Made by a program: the position numbers and the translations under genes. A stretch of DNA of 64,000 nucleotides from JAGREO01 sp020446285 (GTDB lineage Bacteria > Pseudomonadota > Alphaproteobacteria > Geminicoccales > Geminicoccaceae), in assembly GCA_041398005.1 (NCBI GenBank), contig JAWKVP010000007.1, positions 62,001 to 126,000 on the forward strand. The letters are read 5' to 3'. Shown piece by piece: positions 9,177 through 16,735 of the stretch. The notes beneath the pieces are model-generated. The model made no database searches. It saw nothing but the letters and a program-made list of their open reading frames with translations, and was not told the origin of the DNA. Each line of letters opens with the position of its first letter. Within the stretch, counting starts at the first letter, position 1.

Positions 9177-9941
9177 TCACGGCGCCCGTGGCGGGTTGTT
9201 GCGGTCGGGTTTTCCGGTTCTGTGGCTGCGGTTGTTCTTCTGCCTGTGCAGCGGGGTGATTGTTGCTTGCAGGTTTTGTTCGAGGAGGGTGTTGCCGCTC
9301 TGGTTGAGGGTGGAGTTGCGCAGGGCGGCGGCCTTGCGGGCGATGGCGGTCTGGGTGGGGCGGTGTTTGCCGGTGACGGGGAGGCCGTCGGGGTCGCTCA
9401 ACCGTTCGGCGACGCTGTCGATGATCGCCGTCTCAATGTTGCGCAGGCGCGAGGTGAAGCGCTCGGCAAAGAGCTCCTCGTGGGTGGGCTCGAAGTCTGC
9501 GGGATCGAATTCCGCGGAATCGGCGGCCGGAAGGAGTGTGGCGGGAAGCTCCGGTGCCGGTTGCGGCGCGGGTGGCGGTGGGGCCTGCATGGCCTTGCGC
9601 CGTGCCCGGCGTTTCGCTCTCAGGCTTTTCAGCAGCAGGTCGAGTGCGCGCTCGACGGGATCGAGGCCCGCCACTTCGAAACAGTAATGGGCGAAGCAGA
9701 CGAACCGGAAGTTGATCGGTTCGGCCATCAGCGCACGTTCGAAGCATGATCGCACGATCGGCCGCAGGAATGTCCGGTAGGCCTGCTGATCTTCCTCATC
9801 ATCGCAACATTGCCATGTGGCAACGAGTGTCGCGATGAGTGGCTCGCTCAGAAGCGCCTCCACCATCTCCTCGCCCAGCCCGTCGGCAACGGGCGGCGGC
9901 CCACCCTTGCCAGCCCGCGCCGCCTGCCAGCAAAACCGCAT
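9177..9941 (-). CDS. Hypothetical protein, possibly with remodelled 5' end
   Basis: A 254-residue soluble protein I do not recognise. The N-terminal half is rich in aromatic and Cys residues (MRFCWQAARAGKGG, FRFVCFAHYCFEVAGLDP) and looks like a helical domain; a basic stretch (RAKRRARRK) and a Pro-rich linker lead to an acidic then Arg/Asn-rich C-terminus with TGKHRPTQTAIARKAAALRN. In the same frame, coding-like sequence continues upstream of the ATG at 9941 (NPELCSALASWRPRDF) to a stop near 10045, but without ATG, GTG or TTG. The true start may therefore be non-standard, or the 5' end was changed. It lies about 210 bases from the group II intron. Confidence 0.6.
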   Translation of the reverse strand: MRFCWQAARAGKGGPPPVADGLGEEMVEALLSEPLIATLVATWQCCDDEEDQQAYRTFLRPIVRSCFERALMAEPINFRFVCFAHYCFEVAGLDPVERALDLLLKSLRAKRRARRKAMQAPPPPAPQPAPELPATLLPAADSAEFDPADFEPTHEELFAERFTSRLRNIETAIIDSVAERLSDPDGLPVTGKHRPTQTAIARKAAALRNSTLNQSGNTLLEQNLQATITPLHRQKNNRSHRTGKPDRNNPPRAP

Positions 9942-10054
9942 GAAATCACGCGGCCGCCAGGAGGCGAGGGCGGAGCAGAGCTCGGGATTGGTGAGGGAGA
10001 TGTTTGAATGGACATGTTCCCATGATAGGAAACAAGTCAGGTGAGGTCAAGGGG

Positions 10055-10125
10055 AAAGTTTGGGGGAGGAAGGAGAAGGGAAGGAAGGAAGCAAGAAGGA
10101 AGCAAGAAGGAAGCAAGAGGAAGAC
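10055..10125. repeat. Polypurine tract with 11-bp tandem repeat
   Basis: About 70 bases are almost entirely A and G on the plus strand. Within it the 11-bp unit GGAAGCAAGAA occurs three times in tandem (10087-10119, last copy ending in G). It lies just upstream of the intron insertion site, and the sequence after the intron is again G-rich. It could form triplex DNA or simply be a slippage-prone tract. Confidence 0.75.
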
Positions 10126-10146
10126 AAGGGACCGTGGCGGTCCCTT
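10126..10146 (+). terminator. Terminator-like hairpin at the intron insertion site
   Basis: AAGGGACC pairs perfectly with GGTCCCTT across the five-base loop GTGGC. The hairpin is followed by GACCC and then by the intron start GTGCG at 10152. Class C group II introns are known to insert just downstream of intrinsic-terminator hairpins, so this stem is the probable recognition element for insertion. Confidence 0.65.
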
Positions 10147-10900
10147 GACCCGTGCGCCCGGCATGGATTGAGGCTTGTTATCTGGAAGGAGGTAACCGGA
10201 GAGAGTGACGAGAACCGTAGTGAAACGCAAGGTGGACGCCGTGAGGCCAAGCTGAAGGCAGCGTGTAGCGAAGGCACGGCCGCAGGAACACGAACAGGCA
10301 GAGAGGCAGGATGCGGGCGATGAGCGTGCGGGTAGACGTGAAATCCGGCTGTCACCGAAAGACGCATCTTGTAGAGCCTGGCGGCTCGGGCCGAAAGTTT
10401 CAATTCTTACCCGGGGAGATCTCCGTGCCGAGAGGCGCGGAGAAGTCAGCAGAGGCCATAGTAGCGAGGAAGCGCTTGTAATGGGCGTGGAGCGAAGGGC
10501 CGAAGGACCCGGTTCACGACCGCAAACCTTCCCATGCCGTCGCGAGCAGTTTCGCGGAACATCGGGACGCTGCAACTCCGGCAGCCATCCGGGTGCTGGG
10601 GCGATCAAGGCCGAGTGGAGCTCGGTGGCGATGGTCTCGGGCGGAGCGAGCGAGGATGGGAGCGGCTGAGGAGTAGATGTGATCCATGAAGTGACGATGG
10701 AGGCGGTGCTTGCGCCCGGCCGTCTCGAGCGGGCCTGGATTGCGGTCAAACGCAACCGGGGTGCGCCTGGGATTGATGGCAAGAGCATCGCAGACACCGC
10801 CAGCCACTTGCGCGAGCATTGGCCGGCGGTGCGCGCCAGGCTTGAAGCGGGCAGCTATACGCCCTCGGCAGTGCGTGGCGTGACGATCCCCAAGCCTTTA

Positions 10901-11125
10901 CAGCGTGTTGAAGAAATGCCGATAGCCGCGATGCGAGACGAAAAGGACTGGAAACGAGGAGGCGAGAGGGTCAGCGCAGCAGCGCTGCGCGCCCGAACAC
11001 CGACGAAGTTCGCCAGTCCTTTTCGCCGCACGCCCTTTTCGGCGTGCGTCGCTGTCGCTCGTGATCCCGGCAAGCTCCTTCCCAGCGGCAAAAATCGACG
11101 GCCGTCGCGGCTGTCGGCATTTCTT
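10901..11125. repeat. Palindromic dispersed repeat, copy A (MITE-like)
   Basis: A 225-bp element inserted in the reverse transcriptase gene. Its ends are inverted: 10911-10930 pairs with 11106-11125 with one mismatch. Outside the left arm is CAGCGTGTTG (10901-10910), for which no partner is seen on the right. Inside, a perfect 13-bp inverted repeat pairs 10939-10951 with 11013-11025, and a short palindrome lies near 10972-10990. The same left end and layout recur at 63778. It encodes nothing convincing, so it looks like a non-autonomous element moved by a transposase elsewhere; the TTA before the left end resembles TA-type targets of some IS5 relatives. Confidence 0.85.
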
Positions 11126-11232
11126 TGTGGCGAGGGCGATTGGGGATACCGACGGTTCAGGACCGACTGATCCAGCAGTCGCTGGCGCAGGTTCTGAGTG
11201 CGGTCTTTGATCCGACGTTCAGCGAGCATAGT

Positions 11233-11332
11233 GCATCGATCCAGACAGATCATACTGATCTGTCTGGAAAAATTGATGCAAAAACAAAGAACTGGTGCTC
11301 GGGTGAATGAACGAAGTGAATACGCCTGAGCA
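11233..11332. repeat. 100-bp hairpin element inserted in the intron reverse transcriptase
   Basis: Removing this segment restores the conserved order HSYGFRPGR. It is bounded by ATAGT on both sides (11228-11232 and 11333-11337), which looks like a five-base target duplication. The element holds a perfect ten-base stem (CCAGACAGAT at 11241-11250 with ATCTGTCTGG at 11258-11267) enclosed by GCATCGAT and ATTGATGC. A second weaker stem pairs TGCTCGGG with CCTGAGCA. It has lower GC than its surroundings and no coding frame. Its family is not known to me. Confidence 0.75.
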
Positions 11333-12277
11333 ATAGTTACGGGTTTCGGCCTGGGCGAAGTGCGCATGATGCTGTGAAAGCAGCGCAAGCCTTTGTCCGA
11401 TCGGGAAAGGGATGGGTTGTCGATATCGACCTTTCGGCCTTTTTCGATCACGTCAACCATGACCTGCTGTTCGAACGGTTGAAGCCGCATATCGCCGACA
11501 AGCGCGTGCTGGCGCTGATCGGCCGTTATCTGCGGGCACCCATGGTGCTTGGCGATGAACGGCAAAAGCGTCAGCAAGGCACCCCGCAAGGTGGACCCTT
11601 GAGCCCGGTTCTGGCGAACATCTACCGGATGTGCTGGATCGGGAATTGGAGCGACGAGGGCTCGGCTTTTGCCGCTATGCCGATGATATCAATATCTTCG
11701 TTGGCAGCGAACGCAGTGCCCAAAGGGTGCTCTATTCCATGATCACATGGATCGAAAAGCACCTGAAACTCCCGGTCAACCGAGCCAAGAGCGGTGCGGG
11801 ACGGCCACAAGACCGGCAAATGCTCGGCTTTCGTATCCAGGAAGACGGCAGGATTGCCATCGCACCCAAAAGCCTCGACAAATTCAAGGCCAGGGTGCGA
11901 AGCTTGTGGAGCGCCAGACAAGGTCTGACCAGCCGGGAGCTGATCAGACAATGGCAGGCCTACGTCCGAGGTTGGTGCAACTATTTCCAGCTGGCCGAGA
12001 TCCGATGGGTCATGATCCCGCTGGAAAAATGGTTGCGCCGCCACATCCGCAAATGCTTCTGGCAACGCTGGCACGACCGCAAGGGCCGCCTGAACGCTCT
12101 CCTTCGCCTCGGCGCCAGGCCCTGTCACCTCAGGGTCGCCGCGGCTTCAACGGGGGCGTGGCGCATGGCACGAACCGGCGCACTGCAAACGGTGCTCGCC
12201 AACCGTACCCTGCGCCGCTACGGCATGTGGATGCCATCCGAACTCTGGGCAAACCCGTCGTGAGTTTGTCCGGTCCA

Positions 12278-12353
12278 ACCGCCGAATACGGAAAACCGTA
12301 CGTTCGGTGGTGTGGGAGGGGTAGCGGCCAACGTGCCGCTACCTCGACCCGAT
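12278..12353 (+). ncRNA. Group II intron domains V and VI
   Basis: Domain V spans 12278-12311: ACCGCCGAA pairs with TTCGGTGGT (one G-U pair), TACGG pairs with CCGTA around an AAAA loop, and a two-base CG bulge lies on the 3' side, the expected 34-nt catalytic hairpin. Domain VI follows with GGTAGCGGC pairing GCCGCTACC (about 12319-12343) and leads to the 3' end at 12352-12353 (AT). Confidence 0.82.
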
Positions 12354-12745
12354 TGCCGTAGTTTTGCGGCGGTGCTTCCGTACGGGAGGGAGAGTTTACG
12401 GTCGGGGTGGGGTGTTGGACCGGGGCGAAGGGGGTGATGGAGGGGGGATCAGAAGGGGAGGTGGAGGTGGGTCAGGGGGGGCATGATTCCGCTCTTGGAA
12501 CCCAGCATGAGCGCAATCTGCGCAAGCGCGATGCCAGCAGCCACATTCGACCACATGAACCATCTCCCGTCATTCCTCTGAACACAGGATCGCAGACGGG
12601 GGTTAACATCGTGTTGACAGAATGAAGATAGTCGCGAGGGCTTGCCGTGCCGCCGCGTGCGTCACCATCCACACCATCAAAGCCGCAGTCTGGCTCGCTT
12701 CAAGGAAGGCCAGGCTCTTGAATATGGGTCACTTCGAGGTTATGT
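12354..12745. other. G-rich exon flank and largely gene-free stretch
   Basis: This stretch lies between the intron and the vapBC operator. Its left part is strongly G-rich on the plus strand: runs of four or more G occur at 12404-12407, 12409-12412, 12422-12425 and 12430-12434, and again between 12442 and 12481. Both groups could form G-quadruplexes. The right part carries a possible 35-codon minus-strand frame and otherwise no gene I can support. Confidence 0.55.
12449..12556 (-). CDS. Possible 35-residue membrane peptide
   Basis: The frame starts at an ATG (12556) with GGGAGA about six bases upstream and encodes a short hydrophobic segment (MWSNVAAGIALAQIALMLG) followed by a Pro/His/Leu tail. 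The tail is encoded by the G-rich tract and may be meaningless. The start context and the hydrophobic helix argue for a real small protein; the short length and repetitive end argue against it. No function is proposed. Confidence 0.25.
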   Translation of the reverse strand: MWSNVAAGIALAQIALMLGSKSGIMPPLTHLHLPF

Positions 12746-12762
12746 ATATCCCTGTTGGATAT
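12746..12762. promoter_or_regulatory. Candidate VapBC operator
   Basis: ATATCC and GGATAT form a perfect inverted repeat separated by CTGTT, ending 20 bases before the vapB ATG. Type II toxin-antitoxin operons are usually repressed by the antitoxin bound to such a palindrome overlapping the promoter. Assignment rests on position and symmetry only. Confidence 0.5.
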
Positions 12763-12782
12763 GCCATGCGTGAGGAAGAAAC

Positions 12783-13016
12783 ATGAGCAGTTCGACCGTT
12801 TTTACCAGCAATCGCAGTCAAGCGGTCCGGTTGCCCAAGGCCGTGGCATTTCCGGAGGATGTGCATCAGGTGGATATTCTCAAGATTGGCCGAAGTCGGG
12901 TCATCGTACCGAAGGGCAAAAGGTGGGATGATCTTTTTCTGAGCGGGCCGCGCGTCAGCGAGGAGTTCATGGGCGAACGGGATCAGCCGGCTTTGGAAGA
13001 GCGCGAAAGCTTTTGA
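12783..13016 (+). CDS. vapB: VapB-type antitoxin
   Basis: A 77-residue antitoxin with the swapped-hairpin AbrB-like DNA-binding fold of the VapB family: VFTSNRSQAVRLPKAVAFPED near the N-terminus is the typical signature, followed by VDILKIGRSRVIVPKG. The acidic C-terminal tail should wrap around the toxin. A GAGGAAG box precedes the ATG. Its stop overlaps the vapC ATG by one base (TGATG), so the two are translationally coupled. It should neutralise VapC and repress the operon from the palindrome at 12746-12762. Confidence 0.88.
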   Translation: MSSSTVFTSNRSQAVRLPKAVAFPEDVHQVDILKIGRSRVIVPKGKRWDDLFLSGPRVSEEFMGERDQPALEERESF

Positions 13017-13414
13017 TGCTTGCCTTCATGCTCGACACGAATATCTGCATTCATGTGATGAAGACCTATCCGGCTTCCGTTCGCGAGAAGTTCAACGAAT
13101 CGGCGGAACAGCTTTGCATATCGAGCGTTACGCTCGGTGAATTGCACTACGGGGCGGAGAAGTCGGCCCGTCGCGTCGAGAATCTGACCGCGATCGAACA
13201 GTTCGCAGCTCGGTTGGAAGTGCTGTCATTCGGAGAAAAGGCGGCGGCTCATTACGGCCAGCTCCGGGCCGAACTGGAACGAGCCGGAACACCATGTGGT
13301 CCGCATGACATGCAGATCGGCGCACATGCCCGCAGCGAGGGGCTGATCGTCGTGACGAACAACATGCGCGAATTCGCCCGAATGCCGGGACTACGGGTGG
13401 AAAACTGGCTTTGA
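13016..13414 (+). CDS. vapC: VapC-type PIN-domain ribonuclease toxin
   Basis: A 132-residue PIN-domain protein. The acidic metal-binding residues are visible: D7 in MLDTN, E42 in LGELHYG, D98 in GPHDMQIGAHA, followed by the C-terminal VTNNMREF motif. Family members cut tRNA or rRNA at specific sites and arrest growth when the antitoxin is lost. A TTG three bases earlier is in frame, but the ATG at 13016 overlapping the vapB stop is the normal coupled start. The pair sits beside a group II intron and repeat fragments, in an accessory patch between housekeeping regions. Confidence 0.9.
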   Translation: MLAFMLDTNICIHVMKTYPASVREKFNESAEQLCISSVTLGELHYGAEKSARRVENLTAIEQFAARLEVLSFGEKAAAHYGQLRAELERAGTPCGPHDMQIGAHARSEGLIVVTNNMREFARMPGLRVENWL

Positions 13415-13417
13415 CCA

Positions 13418-13436
13418 GGCTCCTTCTCAGCGGCGG
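13418..13436. repeat. Fragment resembling the palindromic dispersed repeat
   Basis: Nineteen bases directly after vapC match an internal segment of the palindromic repeat (CAGGCTCCTTCCCAGCGG in copy B at the right edge of the window) with a single difference. It may be the remnant of a decayed copy; chance cannot be excluded for so short a match. Confidence 0.35.
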
Positions 13437-13448
13437 GATTCACTGTGC

Positions 13449-14834
13449 CTATTCGAGAAAGCCTGTGACTCTCGGCAGCCAGAGTGCGATCTCGGGGAAG
13501 GCCATGACCAGACCCACGGTGGAAAGCTGCAGGATCACGAAGGGAATGATTCCGCGATAGATCTCCACCATCCGCACCTCCGGCGGCACCACGCCCTTCA
13601 TGTAGAACAGCGAGAAGCCGAAGGGCGGTGTGAGAAAGCTGGTTTGCAGGTTCACCGCGATGAGGATCGTCACCCAGGGCATGAAGGCGAAGGGCGGTGT
13701 CACATGGTCGCCGAAATTGAGCGCCTTGATGATCGGATAGAAGATCGGAATGACGATCAGGCTGATCTCGATGAAATCGAAGAAGAAGCCGAGGAAGAAC
13801 ACCAGCACCATCAGGAAGATGAGGATTTCCCAGCCCGTATCGAGACCGGCGGCGAGCAGGATCTCCTTGACGATCGCATCGCCACCGAGATAGCGGAAGA
13901 CGACCGAGAAGACCGTGGCACCAAGGATGATGAAGAAGACGAGGGCATTGGTCGTGCCCGCGCTCTCGATCACCCCCTTGAGCATCGTCATGTTGAGCGA
14001 GCGGTTGAGGGCGGCGAGCAGCAGCGCGCCGGCACAGCCCACGCCGGAAGCCTCGGTCGGCGTGGCCAGTCCGAGAAAGATCGAGCCGAGCACGGCGAAG
14101 ATGAGAAACGCCGGCGGCACGATGCTTTTCAACACCAGCAGCATGAGCTCGCCGCGCGTCTCGGGGCCTAGATCGTCGGGTAGCGGCGGTGCCGCACTCG
14201 GCCGGATATGGGCGAAGACCCAGATATAGATGAGATAGAGGATGGAGAGCAGCAGGCCGGGAAAGACCGCTGCGGCGAAGAGCGTGCCGATGGGCACCTG
14301 CACGAGATCCCCGAGAATCACCAGCATGATCGAGGGCGGGATCAGGATGCCGAGGGTTCCCGAGGCGGCGATCGTTCCGGTTGCCAGCTCGTGACTGTAA
14401 TTGCGCTCGAGCATGGTGGGCAGCGCCATGAGCGTGAGCATGATCACAGACGCGCCGACAATGCCGGTGGTGGCGGCCATGATCGTACCCAGCAGTGCTA
14501 CCGACATGGCGAGCCCGCCCGGAACGCGGCGAAGGAGGATCTGCAGCGTCTTGAGCAGATCCTCGGCGATGCGACTTCGTTCCAGCACGACGCCCATGAA
14601 GATGAACATCGGTATCGCCATCAGCACCTGACTGATGACCGCCGAGCCGTAGATCCTTGAGGGAATGGTTGCAAAGCGCGCGAGGCGGAACTCGTCGAGG
14701 CCGATGCCGATGAAGCCGAAGACGACACCGATGCCGCCGAGCGTGAGGGCCACCGGAAAGCCCATGAACATGCCGAGGATCAGCGCGAAGAACATGACCA
14801 CCGCGAGATGGTCGACGATCCACTCGATGCTCAT
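13449..14834 (-). CDS. TRAP transporter large permease (DctM family)
   Basis: A 461-residue integral membrane protein with about twelve hydrophobic helices. It forms the sodium-driven translocation channel of a tripartite ATP-independent periplasmic transporter, with the DctQ subunit and the DctP binding protein. Family signatures are MFMGFPVALTLGGIG near the N-terminus, ATTGIVGASVIMLTLMALP, GTIAASGTLGILIPPSI and ATPTEASGVG. Its start overlaps the dctQ stop by four bases (ATGA). It is the last gene of the cluster. The substrate is set by DctP. Confidence 0.94.
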   Translation of the reverse strand: MSIEWIVDHLAVVMFFALILGMFMGFPVALTLGGIGVVFGFIGIGLDEFRLARFATIPSRIYGSAVISQVLMAIPMFIFMGVVLERSRIAEDLLKTLQILLRRVPGGLAMSVALLGTIMAATTGIVGASVIMLTLMALPTMLERNYSHELATGTIAASGTLGILIPPSIMLVILGDLVQVPIGTLFAAAVFPGLLLSILYLIYIWVFAHIRPSAAPPLPDDLGPETRGELMLLVLKSIVPPAFLIFAVLGSIFLGLATPTEASGVGCAGALLLAALNRSLNMTMLKGVIESAGTTNALVFFIILGATVFSVVFRYLGGDAIVKEILLAAGLDTGWEILIFLMVLVFFLGFFFDFIEISLIVIPIFYPIIKALNFGDHVTPPFAFMPWVTILIAVNLQTSFLTPPFGFSLFYMKGVVPPEVRMVEIYRGIIPFVILQLSTVGLVMAFPEIALWLPRVTGFLE

Positions 14835-15394
14835 ATCTCGACCCCTTCCATCTCGCTATGGCTGGAGTGCATTTCCGGCGGTCCGAAGAGATCGATGATC
14901 TTGCGCGCCATCAGCGAGAGCGTGGCGAGCAGCACGGTGAAGAGGCCGAAGGCCATGACGAACTTGATGACATAGCGCGCCGGCAGGCCGTTGGGCGCGT
15001 CGGAGGCTTCGCCATAGCCCCATGACGTCCAGAAATATTCAAGGCAGTAGGGAAAGACGACGAGAGCGTAGGGCAGGGCGAAGATGATGCAGCCGATCAG
15101 GTCGATCCAGTCCTTGCGGCGCTGCGCCAGATGGCCGGTGAAGACATCGATGCGCACATGCGTGTTCTTCACGATGCCATAGGCGACCCAGGTCAGGAAC
15201 AGGGTCGAGGTGACATGCCACTCCAGTTCCTGAAGCCGCGTCGAGGTGAAATAGGGGGCCTGATAACCGAACTTTCGCGTGAAGACGTCGAAGCAGATGA
15301 TCGCCACGGCAACGAGGAAGAGCCAGCCCGTGACCCTTGTCAGCCGATAGAGAAAGCCATCCACCCCATTGGAAAATGCGAGCAGGCGCTGCAT
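14831..15394 (-). CDS. TRAP transporter small permease (DctQ family)
   Basis: A 187-residue four-helix membrane protein, the small subunit that pairs with DctM. Features are the first helix WLFLVAVAIICFDVFTRKFGYQ, the ELEWHVTSTLFLTWVAYG segment and NTHVRIDVFT, all typical of DctQ. It overlaps dctM by four bases and is separated from dctP by 115 bases containing a strong stem-loop. Confidence 0.92.
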   Translation of the reverse strand: MQRLLAFSNGVDGFLYRLTRVTGWLFLVAVAIICFDVFTRKFGYQAPYFTSTRLQELEWHVTSTLFLTWVAYGIVKNTHVRIDVFTGHLAQRRKDWIDLIGCIIFALPYALVVFPYCLEYFWTSWGYGEASDAPNGLPARYVIKFVMAFGLFTVLLATLSLMARKIIDLFGPPEMHSSHSEMEGVEI

Positions 15395-15445
15395 CGGCTC
15401 CCCCCTGTCCCTGATGGCTGGTGGTGTGTGTTACATGCGGAAAAT

Positions 15446-15496
15446 CCGGGGAAGACGGCCGGGACGGTCGAACGGGCCGCCCCGGCGTTTCCCCGG
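15446..15496 (-). terminator. Stem-loop between dctP and dctQ
   Basis: CCGGGGAA pairs with TTCCCCGG, and an inner stem pairs GCCGGGACGG with CCGCCCCGGC with one mismatch. There is no U-run. Such an intercistronic hairpin probably protects the dctP message or attenuates read-through, giving more binding protein than permease. Confidence 0.55.
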
Positions 15497-15509
15497 CTCG
15501 TGGTCGGGA

Positions 15510-16562
15510 TTACTTCAGGTAACCCATGTCACCCCAGCGCTCATAGTCGGCGCGGAACGCGGAAAGCGAATCCCAGATCTTCGCGAACATCTCGCTGTTC
15601 GCCTTTTCTTCCTCGACCACCTCGAGCCATGCGGTCCGCATGGCGTCCATGATTTCCGGTGACCACATGTGGAATTCGACGCCGTGGCCCTCGAGTTCCT
15701 TGAGCGCCGGCCCCTGCAACGCCTCGCCATTGGCGAACTGCCAGAGCTGGGTCGCCTCGCAGGCATGTTCCATGATGGCCTTCTGGGTGTCGTCCATCCC
15801 GTTCCAGATATCCATCGAGATGAGCAGGTCGTTCATGGTCGACTGCTGATGCCAGCCGGGCATGTAGTAATGCTTGGCGATCTGGTAGAAGCCGTAGGTC
15901 AGGTCCATGACCGGCATGGAGAACTCGGTGGCGTCGATGGTACCGAGCTGCAGCGCCTGAAAGATCTCGCCGCCGCCGATGAGCTGGGTGGACACACCGA
16001 GCTTCTCCATGACCTTCGCGCCGAGACCGTAAAAGCGCATCTTGAGACCCTGCAGGTCCTCCAGATTTTCGATCGGATTGCGGAACCAGCCCGATCCCTC
16101 GGGCGGGATGATGCCACAGGGGATCGAATGGACATTGTACTTGCCATACAGTTCGTCCCAGAGCTCCCGTCCGCCGCCGAACTTCATCCAGGCAAGATAT
16201 TCGCCCGCGGACGGTCCGAACGGCACCGCGCCGACGACGGCGAAGGCGACATCCTTGCCGGTCCAGTAACCGGGCGAGGTCCAGGCGGCATCGAGCGAAC
16301 CGTTGCCGACCGCATCGAGCGATTCGAGGTTCGGCACGAAGGAATTCGGCTCGTGAAACTCCATCTCGATGGAGCCGCCGGCAATGGCGTTCACCACCTC
16401 GACCAGATGCAATTCGGTCGGCCCGAGAAGCCCGACATTCGAAGCGTAGCCTCCCTGCATCTCGATCCTGATCGTATCGGCCGAGACGCTTTGCGCCGCC
16501 GATACGCCAACGATTGCCACGGCGCCGAGAAGCGCGCCTGCGAGATCGTAACGAGCCATCAT
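15510..16562 (-). CDS. TRAP transporter substrate-binding protein (DctP/TakP-like)
   Basis: A 350-residue periplasmic binding protein with a cleavable signal peptide (LAGALLGAVAIVGVSAAQSVSA). The motif GGEIFQALQLGTIDATEFSMP is the conserved substrate-loop segment of DctP proteins, and its Thr-Glu-Phe form is close to TakP-like proteins that bind 2-oxo acids or other carboxylates. The start at 16562 has AGGGAGG eight bases upstream; a second ATG follows directly. It heads the dctPQM unit and lies 173 bases after the Rieske oxygenase on the same strand, so the ligand may be a carboxylate that the oxygenase acts on. Confidence 0.92.
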   Translation of the reverse strand: MMARYDLAGALLGAVAIVGVSAAQSVSADTIRIEMQGGYASNVGLLGPTELHLVEVVNAIAGGSIEMEFHEPNSFVPNLESLDAVGNGSLDAAWTSPGYWTGKDVAFAVVGAVPFGPSAGEYLAWMKFGGGRELWDELYGKYNVHSIPCGIIPPEGSGWFRNPIENLEDLQGLKMRFYGLGAKVMEKLGVSTQLIGGGEIFQALQLGTIDATEFSMPVMDLTYGFYQIAKHYYMPGWHQQSTMNDLLISMDIWNGMDDTQKAIMEHACEATQLWQFANGEALQGPALKELEGHGVEFHMWSPEIMDAMRTAWLEVVEEEKANSEMFAKIWDSLSAFRADYERWGDMGYLK

Positions 16563-16735
16563 TCGTGGCCTCCCTTGTTGGCTTTCCGGGACGTCCGCCG
16601 TGCAACATTGTGTCAGAGAGTTGCATCGGCAACCATGCCCGTGGGTCAGGGAATTACCCGTCAGCGTGATGCTGTCAACCCGTCAGTCACCCGTATCATC
16701 CGAGCGTACCACCCGACCGTATTCCGGGCGCGCCT

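Larger units (their letters stand above)
10697..12263 (+). pseudogene. ltrA: Group II intron reverse transcriptase/maturase, broken
   Basis: The intact protein would be a maturase of about 410 residues. The N-terminus is read from 10697 (MEAVLAPGRLERAW, NRGAPGIDG) to IPKP near 10897. A 225-bp repeat then separates it from LGIPTVQDRLIQQ (from about 11140); a second insertion splits FSEHS from YGFRPGRSAHDA at 11233-11332. A base is missing near 11627 after LANIY, shifting the frame before the rest of the palm domain. The catalytic YADD box is intact at 11676-11687, and the maturase domain continues to 12263 with QWQAYVRGWCNYF. No HNH endonuclease domain is present. The three lesions together make the gene non-functional. 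Confidence 0.9.
10152..12353 (+). mobile_element. Group II intron, class C-like, with disrupted reverse transcriptase
   Basis: A retroelement of about 2.2 kb. The 5' end GTGCG at 10152 matches the group II consensus; structured RNA domains I-IV precede the reverse transcriptase frame; domain V and domain VI are recognisable at the 3' end, which closes with ...CCCGAT at 12353. The insertion point lies just after a terminator-like hairpin, and the encoded protein has reverse transcriptase and maturase domains but no endonuclease domain, both typical of class C introns. The protein frame is interrupted by a 225-bp palindromic repeat, a 100-bp hairpin element and a one-base deletion, so the copy cannot supply its own maturase. 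The ribozyme core may still fold. Confidence 0.88.

Noticed and set aside
10855..11589. Minus-strand frame of 244 codons in the intron
   Set aside because: Runs through both nested elements and the antisense of the reverse transcriptase; it reflects no conserved protein.
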